Positions 28,794 through 42,500 of a stretch of DNA of 64,000 nt are shown here, one piece after another. The stretch lies in contig NW_026110519.1 of the NCBI RefSeq assembly GCF_024679095.1, positions 371,270 to 435,269 on the forward strand, in the 5' to 3' direction. Every line of letters starts with the position of its first letter. Within the stretch, counting starts at the first letter, position 1. A program made the position numbers and the translations under genes. Below the pieces are notes generated by a model. That model saw nothing but the letters and a program-made list of their open reading frames with translations. It had not been told where the DNA came from and made no database searches. This DNA comes from Eriocheir sinensis (taxonomy: Eukaryota > Arthropoda > Malacostraca > Decapoda > Varunidae).

Positions 28794-29210
28794 TTATCTA
28801 TTAAGGACTTTAAAACCTAATTCTCTCTCTTCACTTGGGAATTTAGCGTCAACAATTTGATAGAGGCTTTTCTTCCTTGCTTCAAGCTCTGCGGGCTTCA
28901 AGTCTGTTTTAGTTGTGTCAGCGGTCTGTACACTAGATACTTGTGGCAGATCAGCGTATAGCTCATGAGTGACAGGCTTCACAGATCCTAACGTTGTATT
29001 ATCATCTATCTTTACACTCACTTTCAATATTCAAATACGGCACAGTGACATAAGATCTTTGATTGTCAGATGAAGGGGTTAACTTAACTATCCGTGAGCA
29101 CAAGACTCTCGCCTGAGGAGTACTAACACAAGGCTCAAATAAAGCTTCACTTGCCTGTAGTTGCGTCACTAGCGTTATGTATCCTGCAACAGATGCATGC
29201 AGTTGCAAAG
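28794..29210 (-). pseudogene. gypsy gag-pol junction / protease-like region
   Basis: Two minus frames (29,208-29,002 and 29,027-28,794) overlap and continue each other. The first has SVAGYITLVTQLQ and YVTVPYL. The second ends KFPSEERELGFKVLN, which resembles the spacer before RT. No clear DTG/DSG protease site is seen, so it is partial. Gag is not found further right. Confidence 0.4.
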
Positions 29211-29504
29211 GTTCCGCTGCTTGGCAACGTACGGCCTTATTTTCAGTGAGACCTTCTTCATTTCCATCTACATTTAGCTAAGATCCTTCACCTCTAGATA
29301 TAAGACATATTTTTCCTGGCATAATTGTATGGTTTCCCCTTCTATTATCAGTTTTAAGCTTCGTTCTTTTGTTCCTCATTTAGTTGCAATGTTTTCAAAA
29401 TAATCTCGTGCTACACGACAAATCAGTACTCAACATAATATGAGTTGGCAAATCTACATCGAGTGTTATCAATAAGTCTTCCGTTTTCATCATTTCTTAA
29501 TTCC

Positions 29505-29870
29505 CGCCGTGCACTCACACACAACAACAGACACCACCGCCGAGCACACACACACAACAACAGACACCACCGCCGGGGACTCACACACAACAACAGACAC
29601 CACCGCCGGGCACACACAACAACAGACACCACTGCTTAGCACACACACACAACAACAGACACCACCGCCGGGGACTCACACACAACAACAGACACCACCG
29701 TCGGGCACACACAACAACAGACACCACCGCCGGGCACACACAACAACAGACACCACCGCCGAGCACACCCATACAACAACAGACACCACCGCCGGGGACT
29801 CACACACAACAACAGACACCACCGCCGGGCACACACACACAACAACAGACACCACCGCCAAGCACTCTCA
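29505..29870. repeat. 31-33-bp minisatellite (acaacaacagacaccaccgc)
   Basis: About 11 units of 'cacaacaacagacaccaccgccg' plus variable link words (ggcaca, gagcaca, gggactcaca). Begins just upstream of the gypsy remnant. Confidence 0.95.
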
Positions 29871-30479
29871 TGCTGCTGGTGCTTTTTCTCTTTCTTCCGC
29901 CAAATCTGATTCGTCGTCATTCACTGCTTTTGCTTATTCTGCCGTTGCTTCCTCTTCAGTTTTCATCATTTCTTAATTCCCGTATTTTCTTATACTTTCC
30001 TTTCTTCGGTGTATTTTTTCTTAATTTTCTGTTTCCTTGTGTTGTGTAGGCTAGCTATATCGCCTTATGTCAGTGCTGTATGCTGCTCAGGATGAGTCTC
30101 CTTCACCCCAGATAAGTCAGCAACCCTACCCAACATACAACAAAAATGCCCTAACGCTTGCCTTGATTAGTTTCCTTTTCTTTAAGTGTTTCTATCACTT
30201 CTTAATTCTTTTGTATAATTTTATTTGTATCGTCGTTTTCTTCTCTACATTTTTCTTTATACCGTTTTTTTCTTTTTTTTATCGTCGTTTCTCGTTTCTT
30301 CTGTTTATTTTATTGTATCCTCGTTTTTTCGGTATATTTTTTATACCGTTTTTTTTTTTTTGTATCGTTGTTTCTTCTGTGTATTTGTTATTTGTATCGT
30401 CGTTTCTTCGGTATATTTTTCTTTATACCGTTTCTTCGGTATATTTTCATTATAACGTTTTTTATATGTAGTTTTTGTA

Positions 30480-31060
30480 TCGCCTTTTCTTCTGTGCATA
30501 TTTCTGTGTATCGTCGTTTCTTCTGTGCATATTTCTGTGTATCGTCGTTTCTTCTGTGCATATTTCTGTGTATTATCGTTTCTTCTGTGCATGTTTCTGT
30601 GTATCGTCGTTATCATCTGTGCATAATTCTTTGTGTCGTCCTTTCTTCTGTGCATATTTCTGTGCATCGTCGTTTCTTCTGTGTATATTTCTGTGTATCG
30701 TCGTTTCTTCTGTGCATAATTCTTTGTGTCGTCCTTTCTTCTGTGCATATTTCTGTGCATCGTCGTTTCTTCTGTGTATATTTCTGTGTATCGTCGTTTC
30801 TTCTGTGTATATTTCTGTGTATCGTCGTTTCTTCTGTGCATATTTCTGTGCATCGTCGTTTCTTCTGTGTATATTTCTTTGTATCGTCGTTTCTTCTGTG
30901 TATATTTCTGTGTATCGTCGTTTCTTCTGTGTATATTTCTGTGTATCGTCGTTTCTTCTGTGCATATTTCTGTGTATCGTCGTTTCTTCTGTGAATATTT
31001 ATGTGTATCGTCGTTTCTTCTGTGCATATTTATGTGTATCGTCACTCTTTCGTATATTTT
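30480..31060. repeat. 31-bp array
   Basis: About 18 units of the type 'tcgtcgtttcttctgtgcat' + 'atttctgtgta'. Main changes are gcat/gtat and tgtgtat/tgtgcat. Confidence 0.92.
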
Positions 31061-32464
31061 CCTGTATACCGTTTCTTCGTTGTATTTTTCTTTGTATCTT
31101 TTTTTTGGTGTATTTTTCTGTAGTATCGTTTCTTGGGTAATTTTTTCTCTGGATTGTTCATTTGGTGTATTTTCTTTGTATTGTTGTTTCATCGGTATAT
31201 TTTCCTTTACACCGTTTCTTCAGTGTATTATTCTTTGTATCTTTTCTTCGGTGTATGTTTCTTTCTTTGATTTATTTGGTGTCTTTTCTGTAGTATTGTT
31301 TCTTCGGTGTATTTTTTTTTTGTATCCTTTCTGCGGTGTATTTCTTGTATCGTCGTTTCTTCAGTGTATTTTTATTTGTATCGTCGTTTTTTCGGTATAT
31401 TTTTCTTTATGCCGTTTCTTCGATATATTTTCCTTTGTATCTTTTTTTTTTGTGTATTTTTTCTGTAGTATCGTTTCTTAGGTAAATTTTTATATGGAAC
31501 GTTCCTTTGGTGTATTTTTCTTTGCTATCTTCCTTCGATGTTATTATTATTATTATTATTATTTTTTTTGTTCCTTGTGATGTGAAGGCTACCTATACCG
31601 CCTTATCTCGGTGCTGTATGCTGCTCAGGATGAGTCTCCTTCACCCCAGAGAAGTCAGCAACCCTACCCAGCATACAACACTGAAGGCCTTAACGCTTGC
31701 CTTGATTCTTTTAATTTTCTTCAAATGTTTATATCACTTCTTAATTAACGAATTTTTTAAACAATATCCTTTTTCGATGTATTCTTCTTTGTTCGTTGAT
31801 TCGGTGTATTTTCCTTTGTATCGTTTCTTTGGTGTATTTTTTCTTACTACCGTTTATGAATTTTCTTTATATCGCCGTTTCTTCGGCATCTTTTTCTTCA
31901 TACCGTTTTTTCTACGTATTTTTTGTACTGTCGTTACTTCTGTGTATTTTTCTTTGTATCGTCGTTTTTTCTGTATATGTTTCTTTATACCGTTTCTTTG
32001 GTGCATTTTTCTTTGTATCGTTTTTGGTGTATTTTTATGTAGTATCATTTCTCCGGTAAAGTTTTCTCTGGACCGTTCATTTGGTGTACGGTATTTTTAT
32101 TTTTATTGTCGTCTCATCGGTATATTTTTCTTTATACCGTTTCTTCAGTGTGTTGTTCCTTGTATCGCTTCTTAGGTGTGCTATTCTGTAGTATTCGATG
32201 CATTTTTCTTTGCTATCCTTCCTTCGGAGTTATTTTTCTTTACTTTCCGTTTCCTTTTGTTGTGAAGGCTAGCTATATCGCCTTACCTCGGTGCTGTATG
32301 CTGCTCAAGATGAGTCTCCTTCACCCCAGAGAAGTCAGCAACCCTACCCAACATACAACACCAAAAGCCTTAACGCTTGCCTTGATTTTTTTTTTTTTTT
32401 TTTTTTGCCTTTCTTGATGTGTTTCTATCACTTCTTAATTCCCGATTATTTATAACAATATCGC

Positions 32465-33110
32465 TGTATCGTCGTTTCTTTGGTGTATTTTTCTTTGTAT
32501 CGTTTCTTCGGTGTATTTTTCATTATATCGTTTCTTTGGTGTATTTTTCTTTGTATCGTTTCTTTGGTGTATTTTTCTTTTTATCGTTTCTTTGGTGTAT
32601 TTTTCTTTGTATCGTTTCTTCGGTGTATTTTTCTTTATATCGTTTCTTTGGTGTATTTTTCTTTGTATCGTTTCTTTGGTGTATTTTTCTTTTTATCGTT
32701 TCTTTGGTGTATTTTTCTTTGTATCGTTTCTTCGGTGTATTTTTCTTTTTATCGTTTCTTTCGTGTATTTTTCTTTTTATCGTTTCTTTGGTGTATTTTT
32801 CTTTGTATCGTTTCTTTGGTGTATTTTTCTTTTTATCGTTTCTTTGGTGTATTTTTCTTTTTATCGTTTCTTTGGTGTATTTTTCTTTTTATCGTTTCTT
32901 CGGTGTATTTTTCTTTGTATCGTTTCTTTGGTGTATTTTTCTTTGTATCGTTTCTTTAGTGTATTTTTCTTTGTAACGTTTCTTTGGTGTATTTTTCTTT
33001 GTATCGTTTCTTCGACGTATTTTTCTTTGTATCGTTTCTTCGATGTATTTTTCTTTGTATCGTTTCTTCGATGTATTTTTCTTTGTATCTTTTCTTTGGT
33101 GATTTTTTTG
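32465..33110. repeat. 28-bp array
   Basis: About 23 units of 'tcgtttctttggtgtatttt' + 'tctttgta', with ttcttcgg/ttctttgg and ttgta/tttta variants. Confidence 0.94.
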
Positions 33111-34689
33111 TGTATTGTTTCTTTGGTGTTTTTATCAGTAATATAATTTCTTCGGTGTATTTTTATCGTCGTTTCTTCGTTTTTTTTTTCTTTATACCGT
33201 TTTATCTCTGTATTTTTTTTTTTTGTATCGTCGTTCCATCGGTATATTTTTTTATACTCTTTCTTCGGTGAAGTTTTATGTATTATCGTTTCTTAGGTAA
33301 ATTTTTCTCTGGATCGTTCATTTGATGTTTTTTTTCTTTTCATCGTCGTTTCATCGGTATATTTTTCTTTATACCGTTCCTTCAGTGTGTTGTTCTTTGT
33401 CGCGTTTCCTCGGTGTATATTTCTTTGTATCGTTTCTTAGATATATTTTTCTGTAGTATTCTTTCTTCGGTGTATTTTCTTTGCTTTCCTTTCTTCGGTG
33501 TTATTTTTCTTTACTTTCCGTTTCCTTGTGTTGTGAAGGCTAGCTATATCGCCTTATCTCGGAGCTGTATGCTGCTCAGGATGAGTCTTCTTCACCCCAG
33601 AGAAGTCAGCAACCCTACCCAACATACAACACCAAAGGCCTTAACACTTGCCTTGATTTTTTATCCTTTTCTTGATGTGTTTATATAGTTGTTTTATATC
33701 GTTGCTTCATCGGCAGATATTTCTTAGACCTTTTATTTCGTGCTATTTTCTTTGTATCGTCGTTTCTTAGGTGTTATTTTTCTTTACTTTCCGTTTCCTT
33801 GTGTTGTTTAGGCTTGCTATACCGCCTTATCTTGATGCTGTATGCTGCTCAGGATGAGTCTCCTTCACCCCAGAGAAGTCAGCAACCCTACCCAACATAC
33901 AACACCAAAGGCCTTAACGCTTGCCTTAATTTTCTCTCCTTTTCTTTAAGTGTTTATATCACTTTAATTAACGATTTTTTTTAACAATATCGTTTCTTCG
34001 GTGTATTTTTCTTTGTTCGTTTATTCGGTGTATTTTTCTTTGTATCGTTACTTTGGTGTATTTTTCTTAGTACCGTTTGTGAGTTTTCTTTTAATTGTTG
34101 CTTCTTCGGTATATATCTTTTTCTTTATACCGTTTTATTCATGTTTTTTTTGTATCGTCGTTTCTTCAGTGTATTTTTGTTTGTATTGTTTCATCGCTGT
34201 TGTTTTCTTTGTATCGTTTTTTTGCTATATGTTTATTTCTATCGTCGTTTCTCCCGTATATTTTTCTTTTTGCCGTTTTTTTCAGTTTTTCGTTTAATTG
34301 TCGTTTCTTCGGTGTATTGTTCTTTGTATCGCTTCTTCGGTGTATTTTTCTTTGCTGTCCATTCTTCGGTGTTATTTTTCATGAATGTCCGTTTCCTTGT
34401 GTTCTGTAGGCTAGCTATATCGCCTTATCTTGGTGCTGTATGCTGCTCAGGATGAGTTTCCTTCACCCCAGAGAAGTCAGCAACCCTACCCAACATACAA
34501 CACCAAAGGCCTTAACGCTTGCCATGATTTTCTTTCCTCTTCTTTATGTGTTTATATCACTTCTTAATTAACGATACTTTTTAACAATATCGTTTTTTCG
34601 GTCTATTTTTCTTGTATCGTCGTTTCATCGGTATATTTTACGTTATACCATTTCATCAGTGTATTTATTTTTTGTATCTTTTCTTCGAT

Positions 34690-35300
34690 GAGTTTTTGTG
34701 TATCGTTTCCTTTATGTATTTTTCTTTGTATCGTTTCTTCGGTGTATTGTACTTTGTATCGTTTCTTCAGTGTATTGTACTTTATATCGTTCCTTCGGTG
34801 TATTGTACTTTGTATCGTTTCTTCAGTGTATTGTACTTTGTATCGTTTCTTCGGTGTATTGTACTGTGTATCGTTTCTTCGGTGTATTTTACTTTGTATC
34901 GTTTCTTCGGTGCATTGTACTTTGTATCGTTTCTTCGGTGTATTGTACTTTGTCACGTTTCTTCGGTGTATTGTACTTTGTATCATTTTTTCGGTGTATT
35001 TTTCTTTGTATCGTTTCTTCGGTGTATTTTACTTTGTATCGTTTCTTTGGTGTATTTTTCTTTGTATCGTTTCTTCGGTGTATTGTACTTTGTATCGTTT
35101 CTTCGGTGTATTGTACATTGTATCGTTTCTTCGGTGTATTGTACTTTGTATCGTTTCTTCGGTGTATTGTACTTTGTATCGTTTCTTCGCTGAATTTTTC
35201 TTTGTATCGTTTCTTCGGTGTATTTTACTTTGTATCGTTTCTTCGGTGTATTGTACTTTCTATCGTTTCTTTGGTGCATTTTTCTGGAGTATCGTTTATT
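34690..35300. repeat. 28-bp array, tgtac variant
   Basis: About 21 units related to the 32.5-kb array, but most have 'gtattgtactttgta' in place of 'gtatttttctttgta', so the arrays have homogenised locally. Confidence 0.93.
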
Positions 35301-35825
35301 AGGTAATTTTTTCTATGTATCGTTCTTTTAGTGTATATTTCTTTCTATCGTCGTCTCATCAGTATATTGTTCTTTGTATCGTTTCTTCGGTGTATTTTTC
35401 TTTGTATCGTTTCTTCGGTGTATTTTTTTTTGTATCGTTTATTCGGTGTATTTTTTTTTAAATGTCGTTTCTTCGGTGTATTCTTCTTTGGTCTCCATTC
35501 TTCGGTGTTATTTTTATTTACTTTCCGTATCTTTGTGTTGTGAAGGCTAGCTATATCGCGTTATCTCGGTGCTGTATGCTGCTCAGGATGAGTCTCCTTC
35601 ACCCCAGAGAAGTCAGCAGCCCTATCCAACATACAACACCAAAGGCCTTAACGCTTACCTTGATGTTTTATTCCGTTTTTCGTTGTGTTTCTATCACTTC
35701 TTAATTCCCGATTTTTTTTAACAACATCGTTTCCTCGGAGTATTCTTTTTTCGTTTTATTTTTTTGTGTGTGTTTGAATCGTCGTTTCTTCAGTGTTTTT
35801 TTTCCTTTGAACCATTTCTTCAGTG

Positions 35826-36960
35826 TTTCCGTCGTGGCTGCTGCTCCCTCCGTCGTCGTGGCTGCTGCTCCCTCCGTCGTCGTGGCTGCTGCTCCCTCCG
35901 TCGTCGTGTCTGCTGCTTCCTCCGTCGTCGTGGCTGCTGCTCCCTCTGTCGTCGTGGCTGCTGCTCCCTCTGTCGTCGTGGCTGCTGCTCCGTCGTCGTG
36001 TCTGCTGCATCCTGCGGCGTCGTGGCTGCTGCTCCCTCCGTCGTCGTGGCTGCTGCTCCCTCCGTCGTCGTGTCTGCTGCTTCCTCCGTCGTCGTGTCTG
36101 CTGCTTCCTCCGTCGTCTTGGCTGCTGCTCCCTCTGTCGTCGTGGCTGCTGCTCCCTCCGTCGTCGTGGCTGCTGCTCCCTCCGTCGTCGTGGCTGCTGC
36201 TCCCTCCGTCGTCGTGGCTGCTGCTCCCTCCGTCGTCGTGTCTGCTGCTTCCTCCGTCGTCGTGTCTGCTGCTTCCTCCGTCGTCGTGTCTGCTGCTTCC
36301 TCCGTCGTCGTGTCTGCTGCTCCCTCCGTCGTCGTGGCTGCTGCTCCCTCCCTCGTCGTGGCTGCTGCTTCCTCCGTCGTCGTGGCTGCTGCTCCCTCCG
36401 TCGTCGTGGCTGCTGCTGCTTCCTCCGTCGTCGTGGCTGCTGCTCCTCCGTCGTCGTGGCTGCTGCTCCTCCGTCGTCGTGGCTGCTGCTCCTCCGTCGT
36501 CGTGGCTGCTGCTCCTCGTCGTCGGCTGCTGCTCATTCCGTCGTCGTGGCTGCTGCTCCTCCGTCGTCGTGGCTGCTGCTCCTCCGTCGTCGTGGCTGCG
36601 GCTCCTCCCTCGTCGTGGCTGCTGCTCCTCCCTCGTCGTGGCTGCGGCTCTCCTCGTCGTGGCTGCTGCTACCTCCCTCGTCGTGTCTGCTGCTTCCTCC
36701 GTCGTCGTGTCTGCTGCTCCCTCCGTCGTCGTGGCTGCTGCTCCCTCCGTCGTCGTGGCTGCGGCTCCCTCCCTCGTCGTGGCTGCTGCTCCCTCCGTCG
36801 TCGTGGCTGCTGCTCCCTCCGTCGTCGTGGCTGCTGCTCCCTCCCTCGTCGTGGATGCTGCTCCCTCCATCGTCGTGGCTGCTGCTCCCTCCGTCGTCGT
36901 GGCTGCTGCTCCTCCTCGTCGTGGCTGCTGTTCTCCGTCGTCGTGGCTGCTGCTCCTCCG
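35826..36960. repeat. 24-bp GC-rich minisatellite
   Basis: About 47 units of 'gtcgtcgtggctgctgctcc' + 'ctcc'; a run of 23-bp units lies at 36,420-36,600. Built of CTG- and CGT-like triplets, so all frames are open for long stretches on both strands; products such as VVVAAAPS or GAAATTTE are artefacts unless expression is shown. Confidence 0.96.
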
Positions 36961-39900
36961 AAACCCATATCACACGACATTATATGAAAATGAAACATAT
37001 CACACGACATTATATGAAAAGAAAACATATCACATGACATTATATGAAAAGAAAACATATCACACGACATTACATGAAAAGAAAGCATATCACATGACAT
37101 TATATGAAAAGAAAACATATCACACGACATTACATGAAAAGAAAACATATCACATGACATTATATGAAAAGAAAACATATCACACGACATTACATGAAAA
37201 GAAAACATATCACACGACATTATATGAAAAGAAAACATATCACACGACATTACATGAAAAGAAAACATATCACATGACATTATATGAAAAGAAAACATAT
37301 CACACGACATTACATGAAAAGAAAACATATCACACGACATTATATGAAAAGAAAACATATCACACGACATTATATGAAAAGAAAACATATCACACGACAT
37401 TATATGAAAAGAAAACATATCACACGACATTATATGAAAAGAAAACATATCACACGACATTACATGAAAAGAAAACATATCACACGACATTACATGGAAA
37501 TGAAACATATCACACGACATTACATGAAAAGAAAACATATCACACGATATTACATGAAAAGAAAACATATCACACGACATTACATGAAAAGAAAACATAT
37601 CACACGACATTACATGAAAAGAAAACATATCACACGACATTTCTTGAAAAGAAAACATATCACACGACATTATATGAAAAGAAAACATATCACACGACAT
37701 TACATGAAAAGAAAACATATCACACGACATTACATGGCAAGGAAACATATCACACGACATTACATGGCAAGGAAACATATCACACGACATTACATGAAAA
37801 GAAAACATATCACACGACATTACATGGCAAGGAAACATATCACACGACATTACATGGCAAGGAAACATATCACACGACATTACATGAAAAGAAAACATAT
37901 CACACGACATTACATGGCAAGGAAACATATCATACGACATTACATGAAAAGAAATCATATCACACGACATTACATGGCAAGGAAACATATCATACGACAT
38001 TACATGAAAAGAAAACATATCACACGACATTACATGAAAAGAAAACATATCACACGACATTATATGAAAAGAAAACATATCACACGACATTACATGAAAA
38101 GAAAACATATCACACGACATTATATGAAAAGAAAACATATCACACGACATTACATGAAAAGAAAACATATCACACGACATTACATGGAAATGAAACATAT
38201 CACACGACATTACATGAAAAGAAGACATATCACACGACATTACATGAAAAGAAAACATATCACCCGTTATTATATGGAAATGAAACATATCACACGACAT
38301 TACATGGAAATAAAACATATCACACGACATTACATTGAACTGAAACATATCATACGACATTACATGAAAAGAAAACATGTCACACGACATTACATGAAAA
38401 GAAAACATATCACACGACATTACATGAAAAGAAAACATATCACACGACATTACTTGAAAAGAAAACATATCACACGACATTACATGAAAAGAAAACATAT
38501 CAAACGACATTACATGAAAAGAAGACATATCACACGACATTTCATGAAAAGAAAACATATCACACGACATTACATAAAAAGAAAACATATCACACGACAA
38601 CACATGAAAAGAAAACATATCACACGACATTACTTGAAAAGAAAACATATCACACGACATTACATGGCAAGGAAACATATCACACGACATTACATGAAAA
38701 GAAAACATATCACACGACATTACATGAAAAGAAAACATATCACACGACATTACATGAAAAGAAAACATATCACACGACATTACTTGAAAAGAAAACATAT
38801 CACACGACATTATATGAAAAGAAAACATATCACACGACATTACATGAAAAGAAAACATATCACACGACATTACATGAAAAGAAAACATATCACACGACAT
38901 TACATGAAAAGAAAACATATCACACGACATTACATGAAAATAGAACATATCACACGACATTACATGAATAGAAAACATATCACACGACATTATATGAAGA
39001 GAAAACATATCACACGCCATTACATGAATACAAAACATATCACACGACATTATATGAAGAGAAAACATATCATACGACATTACATGAAAATAGAACATAT
39101 CACACGACATTACATGAATAGAAAACATATCACACGACATTATATGAAGAGAAAACATATCACACGACATTACATGAAAAGAAAGCATATCACATGACAT
39201 TATATGAAAAGAAAACATATCACACGACATTATATGAAAAGAAAACATATCACACAACATTACATGAAAAGAAAACATATCACACGATATTACATGAAAA
39301 GAAAACATATCACACGACATTACATGAAAAGAAAACATATCACACGACATTACATGAAAAGAAAACATATCACACGACATTACTTGAAAAGAAAACATAT
39401 CACACGACATTATATGAAAAGAAAACATATCACACGACATTACATGAAAAGAAAACATATCACACGACATTACATGGCAAGGAAGCATATCACACGACAT
39501 TACATGAAAAGAAAACATATCACACGACATTACATGAAAAGAAAACATATCACACGACATTACATGAAAATAGAACATATCACACGACATTACATGAATA
39601 GAAAACATATCACACGACATTATATGAAGAGAAAACATATCACACGCCATTACATGAATACGAAACATATCACACGACATTATATGAAGAGAAAACATAT
39701 CATACGACATTACATGAAAATAGAACATATCACACGACATTACATGAATAGAAAACATATCACACGACATTATATGAAGAGAAAACATATCACACGACAT
39801 TACATGAAAAGAAAGCATATCACATGACATTATATGAAAAGAAAACATATCACACGACATTATATGAAAAGAAAATATATCACACAACATTACATGAAAA

Positions 39901-40530
39901 GAAAACATATCACACGATATTACATGAAAAGAAAACATATCACACGACATTACATGAAAAGAAAACATATCACACGACATTACTTGAAAAGAAAACATAT
40001 CACACGACATTATATGAAAAGAAAACATATCACACGACATTACATGAAAAGAAAACATATCACACGACATTACATGGCAAGGAAGCATATCACACGACAT
40101 TACATGGCAAGGAAACATATCATACGACATTACATGAAAAGAAAACATATCACACGACATTACATGGCAAGGAAACATATCATACGACATTACATGAAAA
40201 GAAATCATATCACACGACATTACATGGCAAGGAAACATATCATACGACATTACATGAAAAGAAAACATATCACACGACATTACATGAAAAGAAAACATAT
40301 CACACGACATTATATGAAAAGAAAACATATCACACGTCATTACATGGCAAGGGAACATATCACACGACATTATATGAAAAGAAAACATATCACACGACAT
40401 TACATGGCAAGGAAACATATCACACGACATTACATGGCAAGGAAACATATCACACGACATTATATGAAAATAAAACATATCACACGACATTACATGGCAA
40501 GGAAACATATCACACGACATTACATGGCAA
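36961..40530. repeat. 30-bp satellite, about 119 copies
   Basis: The unit is 'gaaaacatatcacacgacat' + 'tacatgaaaa'. Variants (tatatgaaaa, tacatggcaa + ggaaacatat, tacttgaaaa, catgaata, cacacgccat) mark higher-order copying. The unit has a length divisible by three and no stop in several frames, which gives a 1283-codon minus frame and others; these are not genes. It joins the 24-bp array directly at 36,961. Confidence 0.97.
38931..40105. repeat. 600-630-bp higher-order duplication in the 30-bp satellite
   Basis: The series of variant units at 38,941-39,500 returns at 39,571-40,100. Diagnostic units (tagaacatat, cacacgccat, gaaagcatat + cacatgacat, cacacaacat, cacacgatat) repeat at an offset of 630 bp, then 600 bp after one unit is lost. 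Confidence 0.88.
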
Positions 40531-41620
40531 AGAAATATCTATCTATTAGTCTGCCTCTATCTGTTTATCAAGCTATCATTTTTTTATTGAATCTATGGAT
40601 AGATTAGCCTGTTAATTTTCGTCTATTTATCTATCTAGCTAGCTTTTATTAACCTTTATCCTTTATATATTCGTTTATTTGACTCTCTATTTATATACTT
40701 TTCCAATCACGTTTTTATCTACCTTCATTTATTTTTCATGCAGCTCATTTTTCATTCACTTAAGTTTTCATTCACTTCATTTTTCATTCATTTTTCATTT
40801 TCCATTAATTTTTTTCATTTTTATTCAATTTTTTTTCACTCATTTTTTTCATTTTCATTAATTGTTTTTATTTTTCATGCACTTCATTTCACATTTTTTT
40901 CATTTTCATTCATTTTTTTCATTTTTCATTCATTTCTCACTCACTTTATTTTCATTTCTTTTTTTATATTTTTCATTCATTTTTTTAATTTTTCATCTAG
41001 ACCATTATTCATTCACTACATTTTTCAATTTTTTTTATCATTCAGTTCACTTCGTTTTTCAGTTTTCATTTTTTTTTTTTTTGCCCATTAATTTTTCATT
41101 TCTCATTCAGTTCACACCTGTAATCTACGTGTTCTCTTATCTGTTTACATTCATCTAGTTATCTATCTATCTGTGTAACCCTTATCAGCTTTTCTATTCA
41201 TCTATCCAACTATCTATCTACCTATACATTTCTTCAGTCACGTATCTATCTGCTCATTCTACTCTTTTATCATCATTCTAATTCATTCTCATTTTACTAT
41301 TCATTTTTACTATCCAAATCCCTCTATGTATCTTTTTCCTCTCCTTCTTCACTCTTTCTACCTCATATTCCACTATCCAAATTTCGTTATTTATTTTCTC
41401 TTCATCCTCCTAGTTTATCTTTGTGCTGCCCAAATCTCTTTTTCTATCATTCTCTTCATTTTCTTCCTTTTTCTCCTACTCATTCTAACATCCAAATCTC
41501 TTATCTATCTTTTTCTTTACCTTTTTCCTTCTTTCTACTTTTCATCAACTATCTTACATATCTCTTTCTCTACTAACTTTCTCTCTACTGTTTTACCTTT
41601 CCAATACCTGGTTCTTCATC
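40531..41620. other. T-rich low-complexity DNA
   Basis: Imperfect (CTAT)n at 40,530-40,680 and 41,155-41,240, and (CATT/TTCA)n at 40,730-41,110. No supported gene. Confidence 0.7.
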
Positions 41621-42500
41621 TACCTACATACCTACCTTTCCACCCAATCTTCACCTTTCTTAAACAAGGGAGGAGGAGGACGCGAGTCACTTGTCATTTT
41701 ACTATCCAAATCTCTAATCTACCATTCATTTACCTTCTTCCTTACCTACCTACGTACCTACCTTTCCTTCCACTCAGTTCTCTCCATCTTTCTTGAACGA
41801 GGGAGGAGGAAGAAGAGGAGGAGGAGGAGAAGGCAAAGGGTAGGAAGGTTCAGGCAGTAGTAATTTCCCGGGCCCAAAATAATCTTACCTCATTTTCATA
41901 TCCAAATCTCTTATCTATCTCTTATCTACGTATCTATTCACCTTCCTCCTCATCCACGCATCTTACCATCTGACTCTCCACCTTTCTCAAACAAGGGAGG
42001 AAGAGGAAGAGGAGGCAAGGAGGAGGAGGAGGAGGAGGTGGAGGCAAGGAGTAGGAAGGGAAGGGTTAGACAGGAGGAATTTCTCACTCTCAACATAATC
42101 AGAATTCATTCGACATTCCAAATCTCTTAACTGCCTCTCTCTTTACCCTCTTCCTCGCTTCCTCATCTACGCACCTACCTTTTCACCCAATCTTCTCCTT
42201 TCTTAAGCGAGGAAGGAAGAGGAAGAGGAGGAGGAGGAGAAGGCCAGGAGGAGGCAGGGGCGGTTAGTAGGAGGAATTTCTCACCCTCAACCTAATCAGA
42301 CCTCATTCTACATTCCAAATCTCTTATCTGCCTCTCTCTTTACCCTCTTCCTCGCTTCCTCATCTACGCACCTACCTTTCCACCCAATCATCTCCACCTT
42401 TCTTAAGCGAGGAAGGAAGAGGAAGAGGAGGAGGAGGAGGAGGCAAAGGAGTAAAAAGGGAGGGGTTAGAGGAATTTCCCAGCGCCACATAATCGCATCT
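41620..42500. repeat. about 190-bp imperfect tandem repeat, 4-5 copies
   Basis: The units share 'cctacctttccacccaatc', a GGA-rich tract (gaggaagaggaggaggagga), 'gaggaatttctcaccctcaac' type words and 'ccaaatctcttatct'. The last two units (42,110-42,300 and 42,300-42,490) are the most alike. Confidence 0.75.

Larger units (their letters stand above)
30041..35740. repeat. higher-order satellite: conserved 130-bp core plus 28/31-bp spacer repeats
   Basis: Seven copies of a conserved core (containing 'gctgtatgctgctcaggatg' and 'ccctacccaacatacaacac') begin near 30,041, 31,571, 32,251, 33,521, 33,791, 34,391 and 35,525. Between them lie T-rich spacers that contain short tandem arrays: a 31-bp unit at 30,480-31,050, and 28-bp units at 32,480-33,100 and 34,700-35,290. 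The long frames read here (FFGVFFFVSFL type) come from unit lengths without stops and are not genes. Confidence 0.9.

Noticed and set aside
21771..29300. Complete gypsy element with two LTRs
   Set aside because: No pair of matching long terminal repeats could be seen by eye, and gag was not found.
29509..29976. Thr/His-rich protein frame
   Set aside because: Translation of the 31-33-bp minisatellite only.
30067..35302. Multi-pass membrane proteins (Phe/Val/Tyr-rich frames)
   Set aside because: The same DNA unit yields the same peptide in all three frames in turn (28-bp unit), the hallmark of a tandem-repeat artefact.
36669..40520. 1283-codon open frame on the minus strand (and frames of 856 and 637 codons on the plus strand)
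   Set aside because: They are translations of the 24-bp and 30-bp tandem units, whose lengths are multiples of three and lack stops. There is no start context, no domain and no constraint beyond the DNA unit.
36961..40530. CRISPR-like array of 30-bp repeats
   Set aside because: The units follow one another without spacers, and the genome is eukaryotic.
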